64,000 bases of DNA from Streptomyces iconiensis. GTDB taxonomy: Bacteria > Actinomycetota > Actinomycetes > Streptomycetales > Streptomycetaceae. Below are positions 53,859-62,410 of this stretch, piece by piece (within the stretch, counting starts at the first letter, position 1; every line of letters starts with the position of its first letter). Location: positions 17,117 through 81,116 of the forward strand of contig NZ_JANCPR020000042.1 of the NCBI RefSeq assembly GCF_028657195.3, in the 5' to 3' direction. A program made the position numbers and the translations under genes. The notes below the pieces were generated by a model. It was given only the letters and a program-made list of their open reading frames with translations. It did no database searches and was not told where the DNA came from.

Positions 53859-54992
53859 TCAGAGCGGTCGCGCGCCGGCGCTCGGTACGGCCTCGAAGAG
53901 GTGCGGGGCGAGGTAACCGGCGGCGGCGAAGGCCGAGTTGACCGCCTCACCGATCTTGTCCGTCTCCGACTCCTCCAGCAGCACGATGGCCGAGCCGCCG
54001 AAGCCGCCGCCCGTCATCCTGGCCCCCAGGGCACCCGCGCCGTTGGCGGTGTCGACGGCGAGGTCGAGTTCGGGGCTGGAGACCTGGAAGTCGTCGCGCA
54101 GCGAGACATGGCCCTCGGTGAGGACGGGCCCGACGGCGCGCGTCTCGCCCGCGTCCAGGAGCCCGATGGCCCGTTCGACACGGCGGTCCTCGGTCACCAC
54201 GTGCCGTACGTAGCCGCGTACCACGGGGTCGTCGAGGCGTTCCAGCGCGGCGTCCAGCCCTTCGAAGGAAACGTCACGGAGCGCCTGTACGCCCAGCGCG
54301 CGTGCCCCCTCCTCGCAGCCGGCGCGGCGTGCGGCGTACTCGCCGTCACCGAGCGCGTGGCTGACGCGGGTGTCGACGACGAGGAGGCGCAGCCCTTGCG
54401 CCGCGAGGTCGAAGGGCACTTGGCGCTGGGTGAGGTCGCGGGTGTCCAGGTGCAGTGCGTGACCTGCGGTGCAGCACGCCGAGGCCATCTGGTCCATGAT
54501 CCCGCTGGGTACACCGACGAAGGCGTTCTCGGCACGCTGGGAGATGCGCGCGAGCTGCTCGGGCCTGAGCGCGAGCCCGTAGAGGTCGTTGAGGGCGAGG
54601 GCCGTGGAGACCTCCAGCGCGGCGGAGGAGGAGAGGCCGGCGCCGACGGGCACCGTGGAGGTGAAGTGCAGGTCGGCGCCGCCGACACCGAGTCCCGCCT
54701 CGCGCAGGGCCCAGGCGACTCCGGCGGGGTAGGCCGCCCAGTTGCCGGCCTCGGGGCTGCCGGGCGCGAGCGCGTCGAGGCGGAGCTGGACGACGCCCTT
54801 GCCGATGTCGGCCGAGTGCAGCCGCAGTACGCCGTCCTCGCGGCGTGCCGCCTCGACGCGGCAGGTGTGCGGGAGGGCGAGGGGCATCACGAACCCCTCG
54901 TTGTAGTCCGTGTGTTCCCCGATGAGGTTGACGCGTCCGGGTGCCTCCCAGGTGCCGTCGGGTGTGGCGTCGTAGATCTCCTCGAAGTTCAT
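53859..54992 (-). CDS. galK: Galactokinase
   Basis: 377 residues, ATG at 54992 overlapping the galE stop. GHMP-kinase signatures: APGRVNLIGEHTDYNEGFVMPLAL, PVGAGLSSSAALEVSTALAL (phosphate loop), DQMASACC and MTGGGFGGSAIVL. Phosphorylates galactose at C1. Last gene of galT-galE-galK. Confidence 0.96.
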   Translation of the reverse strand: MNFEEIYDATPDGTWEAPGRVNLIGEHTDYNEGFVMPLALPHTCRVEAARREDGVLRLHSADIGKGVVQLRLDALAPGSPEAGNWAAYPAGVAWALREAGLGVGGADLHFTSTVPVGAGLSSSAALEVSTALALNDLYGLALRPEQLARISQRAENAFVGVPSGIMDQMASACCTAGHALHLDTRDLTQRQVPFDLAAQGLRLLVVDTRVSHALGDGEYAARRAGCEEGARALGVQALRDVSFEGLDAALERLDDPVVRGYVRHVVTEDRRVERAIGLLDAGETRAVGPVLTEGHVSLRDDFQVSSPELDLAVDTANGAGALGARMTGGGFGGSAIVLLEESETDKIGEAVNSAFAAAGYLAPHLFEAVPSAGARPL

Positions 54993-55969
54993 CGTCCGCC
55001 CGCCGTCTCCTGTGCGAAGCGCCAGGCGTCCTCGACGATGCCGGGGAGCGCCGCGCGTTCGGGGCTCCAGCCGAGTGCGGTGCGGGCGCGTTCGGCCGAG
55101 GCGACGAGCACGGCGGGGTCGCCGCCTCTGCGGGGTGCGACGGTCTCGGGGATCGGGTGTCCTGTGACCTTGCGGACGGTCTCGATGACCTCGCGTACGG
55201 AAAAGCCGTTGCCGTTGCCGAGGTTGCACACCAGGTGCTCGCCGGGGGTGACGGCGTCCAGTGCGAGCAGGTGGGCGCGGGCGAGGTCGGCGACATGGAT
55301 GTAGTCGCGTACGCAGGTGCCGTCGGGGGTGGGGTAGTCGTCGCCGTAGACGGAGATGGCCTCGCGCCTGCCCTGTGCGACCTGGAGGACGAGCGGGATC
55401 AGATGGGACTCGGGGTCGTGCCGCTCGCCGTAGGTGACGCCGTCGGCCGCCGCGTAGGCCCCGGCGACGTTGAAGTAGCGCAGGGAGGCCGCCGCGAGGC
55501 CGTGCGCCACGCACTCGCCGCCGATCATGTGGTCGACGGCCAGCTTGGACGCGCCGTAGGGGCTGGTGGGCGCCGTGGGGTCGCTCTCCACGATGGGGCT
55601 GCGCCCGGGCTCGCCGTAGACGGCGGCCGTGGAGGAGAAGACGAGCTTGCGCACGCCCGACTCCCGCATGGCGGCGAGCAGTTCGGTGGTGCCCCCGACG
55701 TTGTTGCGCCAGTACTTCTCGGGGTTCTCGACGGACTCCCCCACCTTCGAGTGCGCCGCGAAGTGCAGCACACCGTCGTACGAGGGGTCGAGCACGCGCC
55801 CCGCGTCCTGGATACGGCCGCGCACGAACTCGGCTCCCCCGGGTACGCCGGCGTCGAACCCGGTGTCGAGATCGTCGAGCACGGTCACCGCGTGCCCCGC
55901 CTCCAGCAGATGTGCGGCGACCACGCTCCCGACGTACCCCGCACCACCGGTCACCAGATACTTACTCAA
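54989..55969 (-). CDS. galE: UDP-glucose 4-epimerase
   Basis: 326 residues from a TTG start at 55969 that overlaps the galT stop (TTGA). Motifs KYLVTGGAGYVGSVVAAHLLEAGH (NAD binding), SSTAAVYGEP, and the catalytic YGASK (SPYGASKLAVDHM). Interconverts UDP-galactose and UDP-glucose. TTG is chosen because it begins the conserved first strand with no spare upstream sequence. Confidence 0.96.
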   Translation of the reverse strand: MSKYLVTGGAGYVGSVVAAHLLEAGHAVTVLDDLDTGFDAGVPGGAEFVRGRIQDAGRVLDPSYDGVLHFAAHSKVGESVENPEKYWRNNVGGTTELLAAMRESGVRKLVFSSTAAVYGEPGRSPIVESDPTAPTSPYGASKLAVDHMIGGECVAHGLAAASLRYFNVAGAYAAADGVTYGERHDPESHLIPLVLQVAQGRREAISVYGDDYPTPDGTCVRDYIHVADLARAHLLALDAVTPGEHLVCNLGNGNGFSVREVIETVRKVTGHPIPETVAPRRGGDPAVLVASAERARTALGWSPERAALPGIVEDAWRFAQETAGGR

Positions 55970-57093
55970 GGGGACGCCACCTCTCGCAGTCGCTGCGCCG
56001 CAACCTCGGGCGGCACGTCGTTGATGAACACGTTCATGCCCGACTCCGAACCCGCGAGGAACTTCAGCTTGCCGGGAGCCCGGCGGATGGTGAAGAGCTC
56101 CAGGTGGAGGGCGAACTCCTCGCGGACGGCGAAGTCGTGACCCCGGCCGCGGACGAACGGCGCCTGGTGCCAGGCGGCGATGTACGGGGTGCGGGGCTCG
56201 CCCTCGCCGAAGACGCGATCGAAGCGCCGCAGCAGCTCCAGGTAGATCGCGGGGAACTCGGCGCGTGCCGGCTCGTCGAGCGCGAGCAGGTCGGGGACAC
56301 GGGGCTTGGGGTACAGGTGCACCTCGTACGGCCAGTGCGCGGCGTAGGGGACGAAGGCCGTCCAGTGCTCGCCGTCGAGCACGATCCGCTCGCCGTCGGC
56401 GATTTCGGCCGCGACGAGGTCGTCGAAGAGGTTGTCGCCGCCGGGCCCTTCGCCGTACGCGGCGACGGAACGCAGCATGCGCGCGGTGCGGGGCGTGGTG
56501 AAGGGATAGGCGTAGATCTGCCCGTGGGGGTGGGAGAGGGTCACGCCGATCTCCTCGCCCCTGTTCTCGAAGCAGTAGACCTGTTCGACGCCGGGTGCCT
56601 GGGACAGCTCGGACGTGCGGTCGGTCCACACGTCGAGGACGAGGCGGGCCTGTTCCTCACTGAGGTCGGCGAAGGAGGCGTTGTGGTCGGAGGTGAAGCT
56701 GACGACCTCGCAACGCCCGGCGCCGTGCCGGTGGGTGAAGAGTTCGTTCGCGTTCACGGCGGTCTCGGAGGTCGCCTTGTCGGGGCCGCCCCGGAAGGAG
56801 GGGAAGCGGTTCTCGAAGACCGCGACGTCGTAGTCGGGTTCCGGGATCTCGCTCATGCGCCCCTCCCTGGAGGGGCACAGGGGGCATTCGTCGGCCGGGG
56901 GGTGGTAGGTGCGGGCGTTGCGGTGCGCCGTGATGCCGACCCACTCGGCGAGCAGGGGGTCGTAACGGATCTCCGAGTGGGCCTCGATCGGCGGCAACGG
57001 CCGCTGGTCGGTGGCCGTACGGAGGGCGTCGTCACGCAGGTCGTAATAGATGATCTCGCGGCCGTCGGCAAGGCGGTTCGACGTCTTCTTCAC
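55966..57093 (-). CDS. galT: Galactose-1-phosphate uridylyltransferase
   Basis: 375 residues, GTG at 57093 with GAGGAG upstream. Zinc-site CPLCPSREG, conserved FENRFPSF, and the active-site SHPHGQIYAYPF with the nucleophilic His. First gene of the Leloir operon galT-galE-galK, all coupled by 4-base overlaps. Confidence 0.96.
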   Translation of the reverse strand: MKKTSNRLADGREIIYYDLRDDALRTATDQRPLPPIEAHSEIRYDPLLAEWVGITAHRNARTYHPPADECPLCPSREGRMSEIPEPDYDVAVFENRFPSFRGGPDKATSETAVNANELFTHRHGAGRCEVVSFTSDHNASFADLSEEQARLVLDVWTDRTSELSQAPGVEQVYCFENRGEEIGVTLSHPHGQIYAYPFTTPRTARMLRSVAAYGEGPGGDNLFDDLVAAEIADGERIVLDGEHWTAFVPYAAHWPYEVHLYPKPRVPDLLALDEPARAEFPAIYLELLRRFDRVFGEGEPRTPYIAAWHQAPFVRGRGHDFAVREEFALHLELFTIRRAPGKLKFLAGSESGMNVFINDVPPEVAAQRLREVASP

Positions 57094-57339
57094 CTGGCGG
57101 GCTCCTCGTTCCTGGACCTCAACATAATCACACACAAGGAACCATGAGCCAACAGATCAGCTGGCGCAGCGTGGTCCGTGGACCCCAAGCTACAAAACGG
57201 ACATCTTGGATGGATCGTCCACCACGCCCGGCCGTAATCATCACAATCAAACAAACTCCAGCAACATGTCCTTTCAGAATGTGAACTGTTGCGGGTACGT
57301 TCTCGACCGTTCCGTTCGCGCAATGAAGCGAGTAACCCC
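57094..57339. promoter_or_regulatory. Divergent promoter region of the gal operon and symporter
   Basis: 246 AT-richer bases between galT and the symporter contain the dyad GGTCC-GT-GGACC at 57173-57184 and a run of A/T-rich words (CATAATCACACACAAGG, TAATCATCACAATCAAAC). A shared regulator could act here. No regulator gene is adjacent. Confidence 0.5.
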
Positions 57340-59010
57340 ATGTTGCACCTGGCCGAAGGGCTACGACTCCCCACCAACGGACTCGATTACACACTTCTCG
57401 GCATCTACTTCGCCGTCGTGCTCGGCATCGGCTTCGCCGCCAAGCGAAGCGTGAAGACCAGTCTCGACTTCTTCCTCTCCGGCCGGTCCCTCCCCGCGTG
57501 GATCACCGGTCTGGCCTTCGTGGCCGCCAACCTCGGCGCCACCGAGATCCTGGGCATGGCCGCCAACGGCGCCCAGTACGGGGTCTACACGGTGCACTGG
57601 TACTGGGTCGGCGCCGTGCCCGCCATGGTCTTCCTCGGCCTGGTGATGATGCCGTTCTACTACCGCTCGAAGGTCCGCTCCGTACCGGAGTTCCTGCTCC
57701 ACAGGTTCGGGCCCTCCTCGCACCTGCTCAGCTCGGTCATCTTCGCGGTCTCCGCCGTGCTCATCGCCGGTGTGAACCTCTACGCGCTGGCGATCGTGCT
57801 CGAAGCGCTGCTCGGCTGGCAGCTGTGGGTCTCGATCGTGGTCGCGGGATTCTTCGTCCTCGCGTACATCACGCTGGGCGGGCTGTCCTCGGCCATCTAC
57901 ACCGAGGTGCTCCAGTTCTTCGTCATCCTCGCCGCGCTGATCCCGCTCACCATCCTCGGCCTCAAGCGGGTCGGCGGCTGGAGCGGTGTCAGTGACACCC
58001 TGTCGGGCAAGAAGGGCGAGGCGTTCATGACCGCCTGGGACGGTACCGGCATCGGTACGGGCAACCCCCTGGGCGCCAACTGGCTGACCATCGTTCTCGG
58101 TCTGGGCTTCGTCATGGGCTTCGGCTACTGGACCACCAACTTCGCCGAGGTGCAGCGCGCACTGTCGGCCAAGAACCTCTCGGCGGCCCAGCGCACCCCG
58201 CTCATCGCGGCGTTCCCCAAGATCCTCATCCCCGCCGTCGTGGTCGTTCCGGGGCTGATCGCGCTGATCATGGAGCCGACCATCGGCAAGCCGGGCAGCG
58301 GGCTCGACTACAACCACGCGATCCCCGTCCTCATGCGTGACCTGCTGCCGAACGGCGTGCTGGGCATCGCGGTCACCGGCCTGCTGGCCGCCTTCATGGC
58401 GGGCATGGCGGCGAACATCTCGTCGTTCAACACCGTGTTCACCAACGACATCTGGGCGCCGTACCTGAAGAAGAACATGCCCGACGCCTACTACGTGAAG
58501 ACGGCCCGCTGGGTCACCGTGATCGGCGTGCTGATCGGCATGGGTACCGCGTTCATCGCCTCGTCGTTCAGCAACATCATGAACTACCTCCAGACGCTGT
58601 TCTCCTTCTTCAACGTGCCGCTCTTCGTGGTCTTCATCATCGGCATGTTCTGGAAGCGGACCACCCCGGCGGCCGGTTTCTGGGGGCTGCTGTCCGGCAC
58701 GGTGGCCGCGATGATCAACTACTTCTGGTTCTACCAGCAGGGCATCGTCGAGATCCCCAGCGACCAGGGCGCCAACTTCGTCTCCTCGATCGTGGCGTTC
58801 GTCGTGGGCTCGGTCGTCATGGTGGTGGTGACGGTCTTCACCAAGCCGAAGCCGGTCGAGCAACTCGCCGGTCTCGTCTACGGAACGACCTCGCCCGGAG
58901 TGGAGGAGCCGCCCGCGAAGGGTGACGACGCGTGGTACCGCAAGCCCGCTGTGCTGGGCTGGGGCGCGATCATCCTCGCCGCCGTCTGCTACGTCCCCTT
59001 CTCCTTCTGA
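57340..59010 (+). CDS. Sodium:solute symporter (SSS family), probable galactose transporter
   Basis: 556 residues, ATG at 57340. About 13-14 membrane segments. Family signatures: SLDFFLSGRSLPAWITGLAFVAANLGATEILGMAANGAQYG near the start, GGLSSAIYTEVLQFFVILAAL, and the sodium-symporter motif region FMAGMAANISSFNTVFTNDIW. Resembles SGLT/vSGLT-type sugar importers. Divergent from galT, so galactose uptake is the likely role. Followed by a small membrane protein 23 bases later. Confidence 0.9.
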   Translation: MLHLAEGLRLPTNGLDYTLLGIYFAVVLGIGFAAKRSVKTSLDFFLSGRSLPAWITGLAFVAANLGATEILGMAANGAQYGVYTVHWYWVGAVPAMVFLGLVMMPFYYRSKVRSVPEFLLHRFGPSSHLLSSVIFAVSAVLIAGVNLYALAIVLEALLGWQLWVSIVVAGFFVLAYITLGGLSSAIYTEVLQFFVILAALIPLTILGLKRVGGWSGVSDTLSGKKGEAFMTAWDGTGIGTGNPLGANWLTIVLGLGFVMGFGYWTTNFAEVQRALSAKNLSAAQRTPLIAAFPKILIPAVVVVPGLIALIMEPTIGKPGSGLDYNHAIPVLMRDLLPNGVLGIAVTGLLAAFMAGMAANISSFNTVFTNDIWAPYLKKNMPDAYYVKTARWVTVIGVLIGMGTAFIASSFSNIMNYLQTLFSFFNVPLFVVFIIGMFWKRTTPAAGFWGLLSGTVAAMINYFWFYQQGIVEIPSDQGANFVSSIVAFVVGSVVMVVVTVFTKPKPVEQLAGLVYGTTSPGVEEPPAKGDDAWYRKPAVLGWGAIILAAVCYVPFSF

Positions 59011-59033
59011 ACAGCGAAGGAAGCTGAAGCGCA

Positions 59034-59393
59034 ATGACCGACAACAGCAACGCACCGCAGGGCGCCGACGGCGCCGACAGCACGCTCGGCGAGACCGCAC
59101 AGCACGTCGACACACTGGAGAAGCGGTCGCAGACCGCGGCCCGCCTCTTCGACGTACGCCGGATCATCGGCGGCCTGTTCGTGCTCTACGGCGTGATCGT
59201 CACCATCGCGGGGTTGTTCACCTCGGACGCCGACCTCAAGAAGGCCCAGGACATCAACATCAACCTGTGGACGGGCATCGCCATGCTCATCCTGGGCCTG
59301 GCCTTCCTCCTCTGGCTCCGGCTGAGCCCGACGATCCCGCCCCCGCCACTGGAGGAGGCGGAAGCCTCCGGAGAACAGCGGGAGTCGGACTGA
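59034..59393 (+). CDS. Small two-helix membrane protein downstream of the symporter
   Basis: 119 residues, ATG at 59034 with AAGGAAGC upstream. Hydrophilic N-terminus, then two membrane segments (IIGGLFVLYGVIVTIAGLF and LWTGIAMLILGLAFLLWL) and a Pro/Glu-rich tail. Spacing to the symporter suggests co-transcription and perhaps an accessory role. Family not recognised. Confidence 0.75.
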   Translation: MTDNSNAPQGADGADSTLGETAQHVDTLEKRSQTAARLFDVRRIIGGLFVLYGVIVTIAGLFTSDADLKKAQDININLWTGIAMLILGLAFLLWLRLSPTIPPPPLEEAEASGEQRESD

Positions 59394-59413
59394 CCCCGCC
59401 CGGCGCCCGGTCG

Positions 59414-59496
59414 CCGGCCCGTTCGTACGCGGGCCCCGTCTCCGGCTCCCGTTCGTACGTGGGTCGGGTCCGGCCCTCGTGCGTACGGGGGCCGCG
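59414..59496. repeat. Three tandem 27-28 base hairpin repeats
   Basis: Copies start at 59414, 59442 and 59470. Each begins CCGGC and has a central CGTACG-type word flanked by partly complementary G/C arms (for example GGCCC-GTTCGTACGC-GGGCC). They lie between the convergent membrane-protein and regulator genes and may act as terminators. Confidence 0.6.
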
Positions 59497-59510
59497 CCGG
59501 GCCCCGGGGG

Positions 59511-60191
59511 TCACTCGCGGGTCACCGGTCCCGCTGCCCGGTCCAACAGCCCTGTGCGGGCCGCGAGTGCGGCGGCCTCCAGGCGGGAGCCGACGCCCAG
59601 TTTCATGAGGACGCGCTGCACATGGGTACGGGCCGTGCTCGGCGCGATGCCCATGCCCGCGGCGATCAGCCGGGTGTCCTCGCCCTCGGCGACCCGTACG
59701 AGCACCTCGACCTCGCGCGGTGTCAGCATCTGCAACAGCCGCGCGCCCTCGTCGTCCGGCTCGGCCGCCGGGTTCAGCAGTTCGGCGAAGGACTGCTGGA
59801 GCAGCTGCGGTGCGACGGCGGCCTCACCGGCGCGTGCCTTCACCATCGCGCGCTCGACGCCCTCGATCCGCTCGTCGTGCCGTACATAGCCGGACGCCCC
59901 CGCGGCAAAGGCGGAGGCGATTCCACGCGGGCTGGGCACGGGCCCGAGCACGACCACGGCGATCTGTGGTTTCTCCCGCTTTATGCGCACGACGGGATCG
60001 AAAACGCCTGGTTCCGCCGGTGTTGCCGTCCCCATCAGGCACACCTCGGGTGCGCGGCTGATCACCAGCTCGGCCGCGCCTCCGCTGGGCGCCGCTGCGG
60101 CGAGGACGCGGTGGCCGCGTAACTTCAGCGCCGAGGCCAAAGCCTCGGCGAGCAGACGATGGTCGTCGACCACCATGAGCCGCACGCTCAT
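59511..60191 (-). CDS. NarL/LuxR-type regulator with a degenerate receiver domain
   Basis: 226 residues, ATG at 60191. The start VRLMVVDDHRLLAEALASAL is normal, but the phosphoacceptor Asp is missing: strand 3 reads PEVCLMGTATP with Gly54 where Asp is expected, and the conserved Lys region reads SGYVRHD. The HTH is intact (LTPREVEVLVRVAEGEDTRLIAAGMGIAPSTARTHVQRVLMKLGV). Such pseudo-receivers work without phosphorylation. No kinase is adjacent. Confidence 0.87.
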   Translation of the reverse strand: MSVRLMVVDDHRLLAEALASALKLRGHRVLAAAAPSGGAAELVISRAPEVCLMGTATPAEPGVFDPVVRIKREKPQIAVVVLGPVPSPRGIASAFAAGASGYVRHDERIEGVERAMVKARAGEAAVAPQLLQQSFAELLNPAAEPDDEGARLLQMLTPREVEVLVRVAEGEDTRLIAAGMGIAPSTARTHVQRVLMKLGVGSRLEAAALAARTGLLDRAAGPVTRE

Positions 60192-60392
60192 AGAGCTCCC
60201 CCCACACGCACTCCCGAAGGGCCGGCACCCCCCAGGCGCAGCCCTTCTCCTGCTGTCGGAAGCTACACGTTCACTCGCGGTTCCGCGCCCCTTACGAGGC
60301 GAAATCCCCACGAGAGGGCCTGAACACAACGTCACCACACGGCAGTTGGCCCGGCCGGGGCAGTGCCGGGCCGGGCCAACCGGGACAAGCTG

Positions 60393-62192
60393 TTACTTCG
60401 GGCCGAAGGCGGCTGCCAACTGGTCGAAGGGGTCGTCGTAGTCGGAATCCGACTCCGAGAGGCTCACCGTGTGCAGAAAGAGCCTGCCGCTCTCGAAGAG
60501 CAGCGGGGCCTCCGTGTCGGAGGAGCTGATGTTGAACGCCTGCTCGCCCTGGCCCTGTTCCGAGGCCGGGAGCCTGAGGAAGCGCGTCTGCTTGCCCTTG
60601 GCGGGTTCGATGCTGACGACCTCGCCATGGCCCTCGTACGTCGGCAGCTTGTAGGCGAGGAGGTTCGCGCCGTCCATCCGGATCGGCATGATGGAGTGGT
60701 CGTCGCCCGCGTCCGACTTCCACTTGGGGCTACCCGTGGCGAAGTCGAGCGCCATGATCTCGTTCGTACGCCCGGCCTCTTCCGACGTGCCCTGGTGCTC
60801 CTTGGTGGTGAGGAAGACGGAGTCCTTGCTCGCGGCGATGTTGAAGCACGAGTCGACCTCCGTGTCGCACGGCCGCTCGTACCTGTCGCCCAGGGTGATC
60901 TTGGCCTTGAGCTTCTTGTCCTCGCCCACCGTCATGACATCGCTGGTCAGTTCGTCGCCGGCGCCGGAGACCAGCACCAGGGGATCGGTGGAGGCCACGC
61001 GTACGTCCTTCGCGCCCTTGGGCACCTCGAACTTCCAGACCGCCTTGCCCTTCTGGGCCGGGTCGAGGCGCTGGACGGTGATCTGGGGAGCGTCGTAGTC
61101 GCCGCACTCGACCACCGCGTAGAGGTTCTTGCCGCCCGCGTAGCCCATGTCGCGGCAGGTGCTCGGCTTGGCCGACCACAGCTTCTTGCCGGTCCTGATG
61201 TCGTAGGCGGCGGAACCGTGCGTCCACGTCGAGGCCGCGGTGGTGCCGCTGATGACCACGTTCTCGTTGAGGGTCTCGCCCCTGCTGTTCGGCATCGTCT
61301 TGTCCATGACGATCTTGGAGTCGTCCAGGTCCACCACGACCATGCGGGTGCAGTCGGCCTCGCTGGAGACCGTCTCGCGGACCACCATGGCCACTTCATG
61401 GCCCTTGGTCATGCCGTTCGAGGCCGAGCAGACCTCGCCCTTGAGCGGAACGGGAGCCTTCTGCTTGTTGGTCTTGAGGTCCGTGACCAGAAGCTTCTCG
61501 ACGGCCGTCTTGGCGAAGACGCTGCCGGTCGCCCAGGCGCCCGGGACCTTGGTGTAGTCCTTCACCGTCGGCGCGTCGATGCTGAACAGCTCCGCGCCCT
61601 TGGTGCTCTTGGGCTTGGTCTCCGGACCGTCCCCGCTCTGACCCGTCTTCTTGTCGCCGCCCTTGGACTCGTCGCTCTTCCCGTCGTCCTTGGTGAGGAA
61701 GAAGACGCCGCCGCCCGCGAGGAGCAGCACGGCGACGACGGCCGCGACGATGATGACGACCTTGCTGTTCTTCCCCCCTGTGCCGCCGGGACCGCCGGGG
61801 CCGCCGGGGCCGCCGGGTCCCGGCGGTGGCGTTCCGTATCCGCCGGGCATCTGCTGCTGACCGTACGGACCTTGCGGCGGCGGCGTCGGAGCCCCGAACC
61901 CACCGGGCTGCGCGCCGGGCGGGCCCGGCTGCTGCTGCGGGTACCCGTATCCGCCCGGAGGCGGAGGCTGCTGGGGGTAGCCGTAACCACCGGGCGGCTG
62001 CTGGGGCGGGTAACCGTAACCGCCGGGCGGCGGAGGGGTGTTCGGCGGGGAGCTGGGGGCCTGCGGCGGCTGTGGGGGAGGCCCGCCCGGCTGCTGGGGA
62101 TAGCCGTAGGACGGCTCACCCCGCGGCGGTTCCTGTGGGGCGCCGAAGCCTCCGGGAGGCGGGTGACCGGGCGGCGGAGGCGGCTGCGACAT
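60393..62192 (-). CDS. Membrane-anchored PQQ-like beta-propeller protein
   Basis: 599 residues, ATG at 62192. A 130-residue Pro/Gly/Gln/Tyr-rich cytoplasmic region (repeats of the type GGYGYPQQ) precedes one membrane segment (about 143-166: KVVIIVAAVVAVLLLAGGGVFFL). The outside part shows propeller-like repeats (AYDIRTGKKLWSAKP, MALDFATGSPKWKSD). Related to the next protein, so the pair arose by duplication. Probably an extracytoplasmic sensor or binding protein; no kinase domain is present. Confidence 0.8.
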   Translation of the reverse strand: MSQPPPPPGHPPPGGFGAPQEPPRGEPSYGYPQQPGGPPPQPPQAPSSPPNTPPPPGGYGYPPQQPPGGYGYPQQPPPPGGYGYPQQQPGPPGAQPGGFGAPTPPPQGPYGQQQMPGGYGTPPPGPGGPGGPGGPGGTGGKNSKVVIIVAAVVAVLLLAGGGVFFLTKDDGKSDESKGGDKKTGQSGDGPETKPKSTKGAELFSIDAPTVKDYTKVPGAWATGSVFAKTAVEKLLVTDLKTNKQKAPVPLKGEVCSASNGMTKGHEVAMVVRETVSSEADCTRMVVVDLDDSKIVMDKTMPNSRGETLNENVVISGTTAASTWTHGSAAYDIRTGKKLWSAKPSTCRDMGYAGGKNLYAVVECGDYDAPQITVQRLDPAQKGKAVWKFEVPKGAKDVRVASTDPLVLVSGAGDELTSDVMTVGEDKKLKAKITLGDRYERPCDTEVDSCFNIAASKDSVFLTTKEHQGTSEEAGRTNEIMALDFATGSPKWKSDAGDDHSIMPIRMDGANLLAYKLPTYEGHGEVVSIEPAKGKQTRFLRLPASEQGQGEQAFNISSSDTEAPLLFESGRLFLHTVSLSESDSDYDDPFDQLAAAFGPK

Positions 62193-62410
62193 GAACTATC
62201 CCTCGTTACGGGCAGACCGAGGCCCGGCACCCCCAAACCCCCGTAGGGCCGAGCGAATCGGACGTATGGCCCGCCGATGGCAGACAACTGAGCGGAAGTT
62301 CTTTCTACCATCGGACACAAGCCATCACATGTCTGGTTCCCGACGGCCGCCAAGCCGGGACCCCGCCGTGACGGCCGCAGTGCCGAGCCGTCTCCAGGCC
62401 GCCCCCGTGC

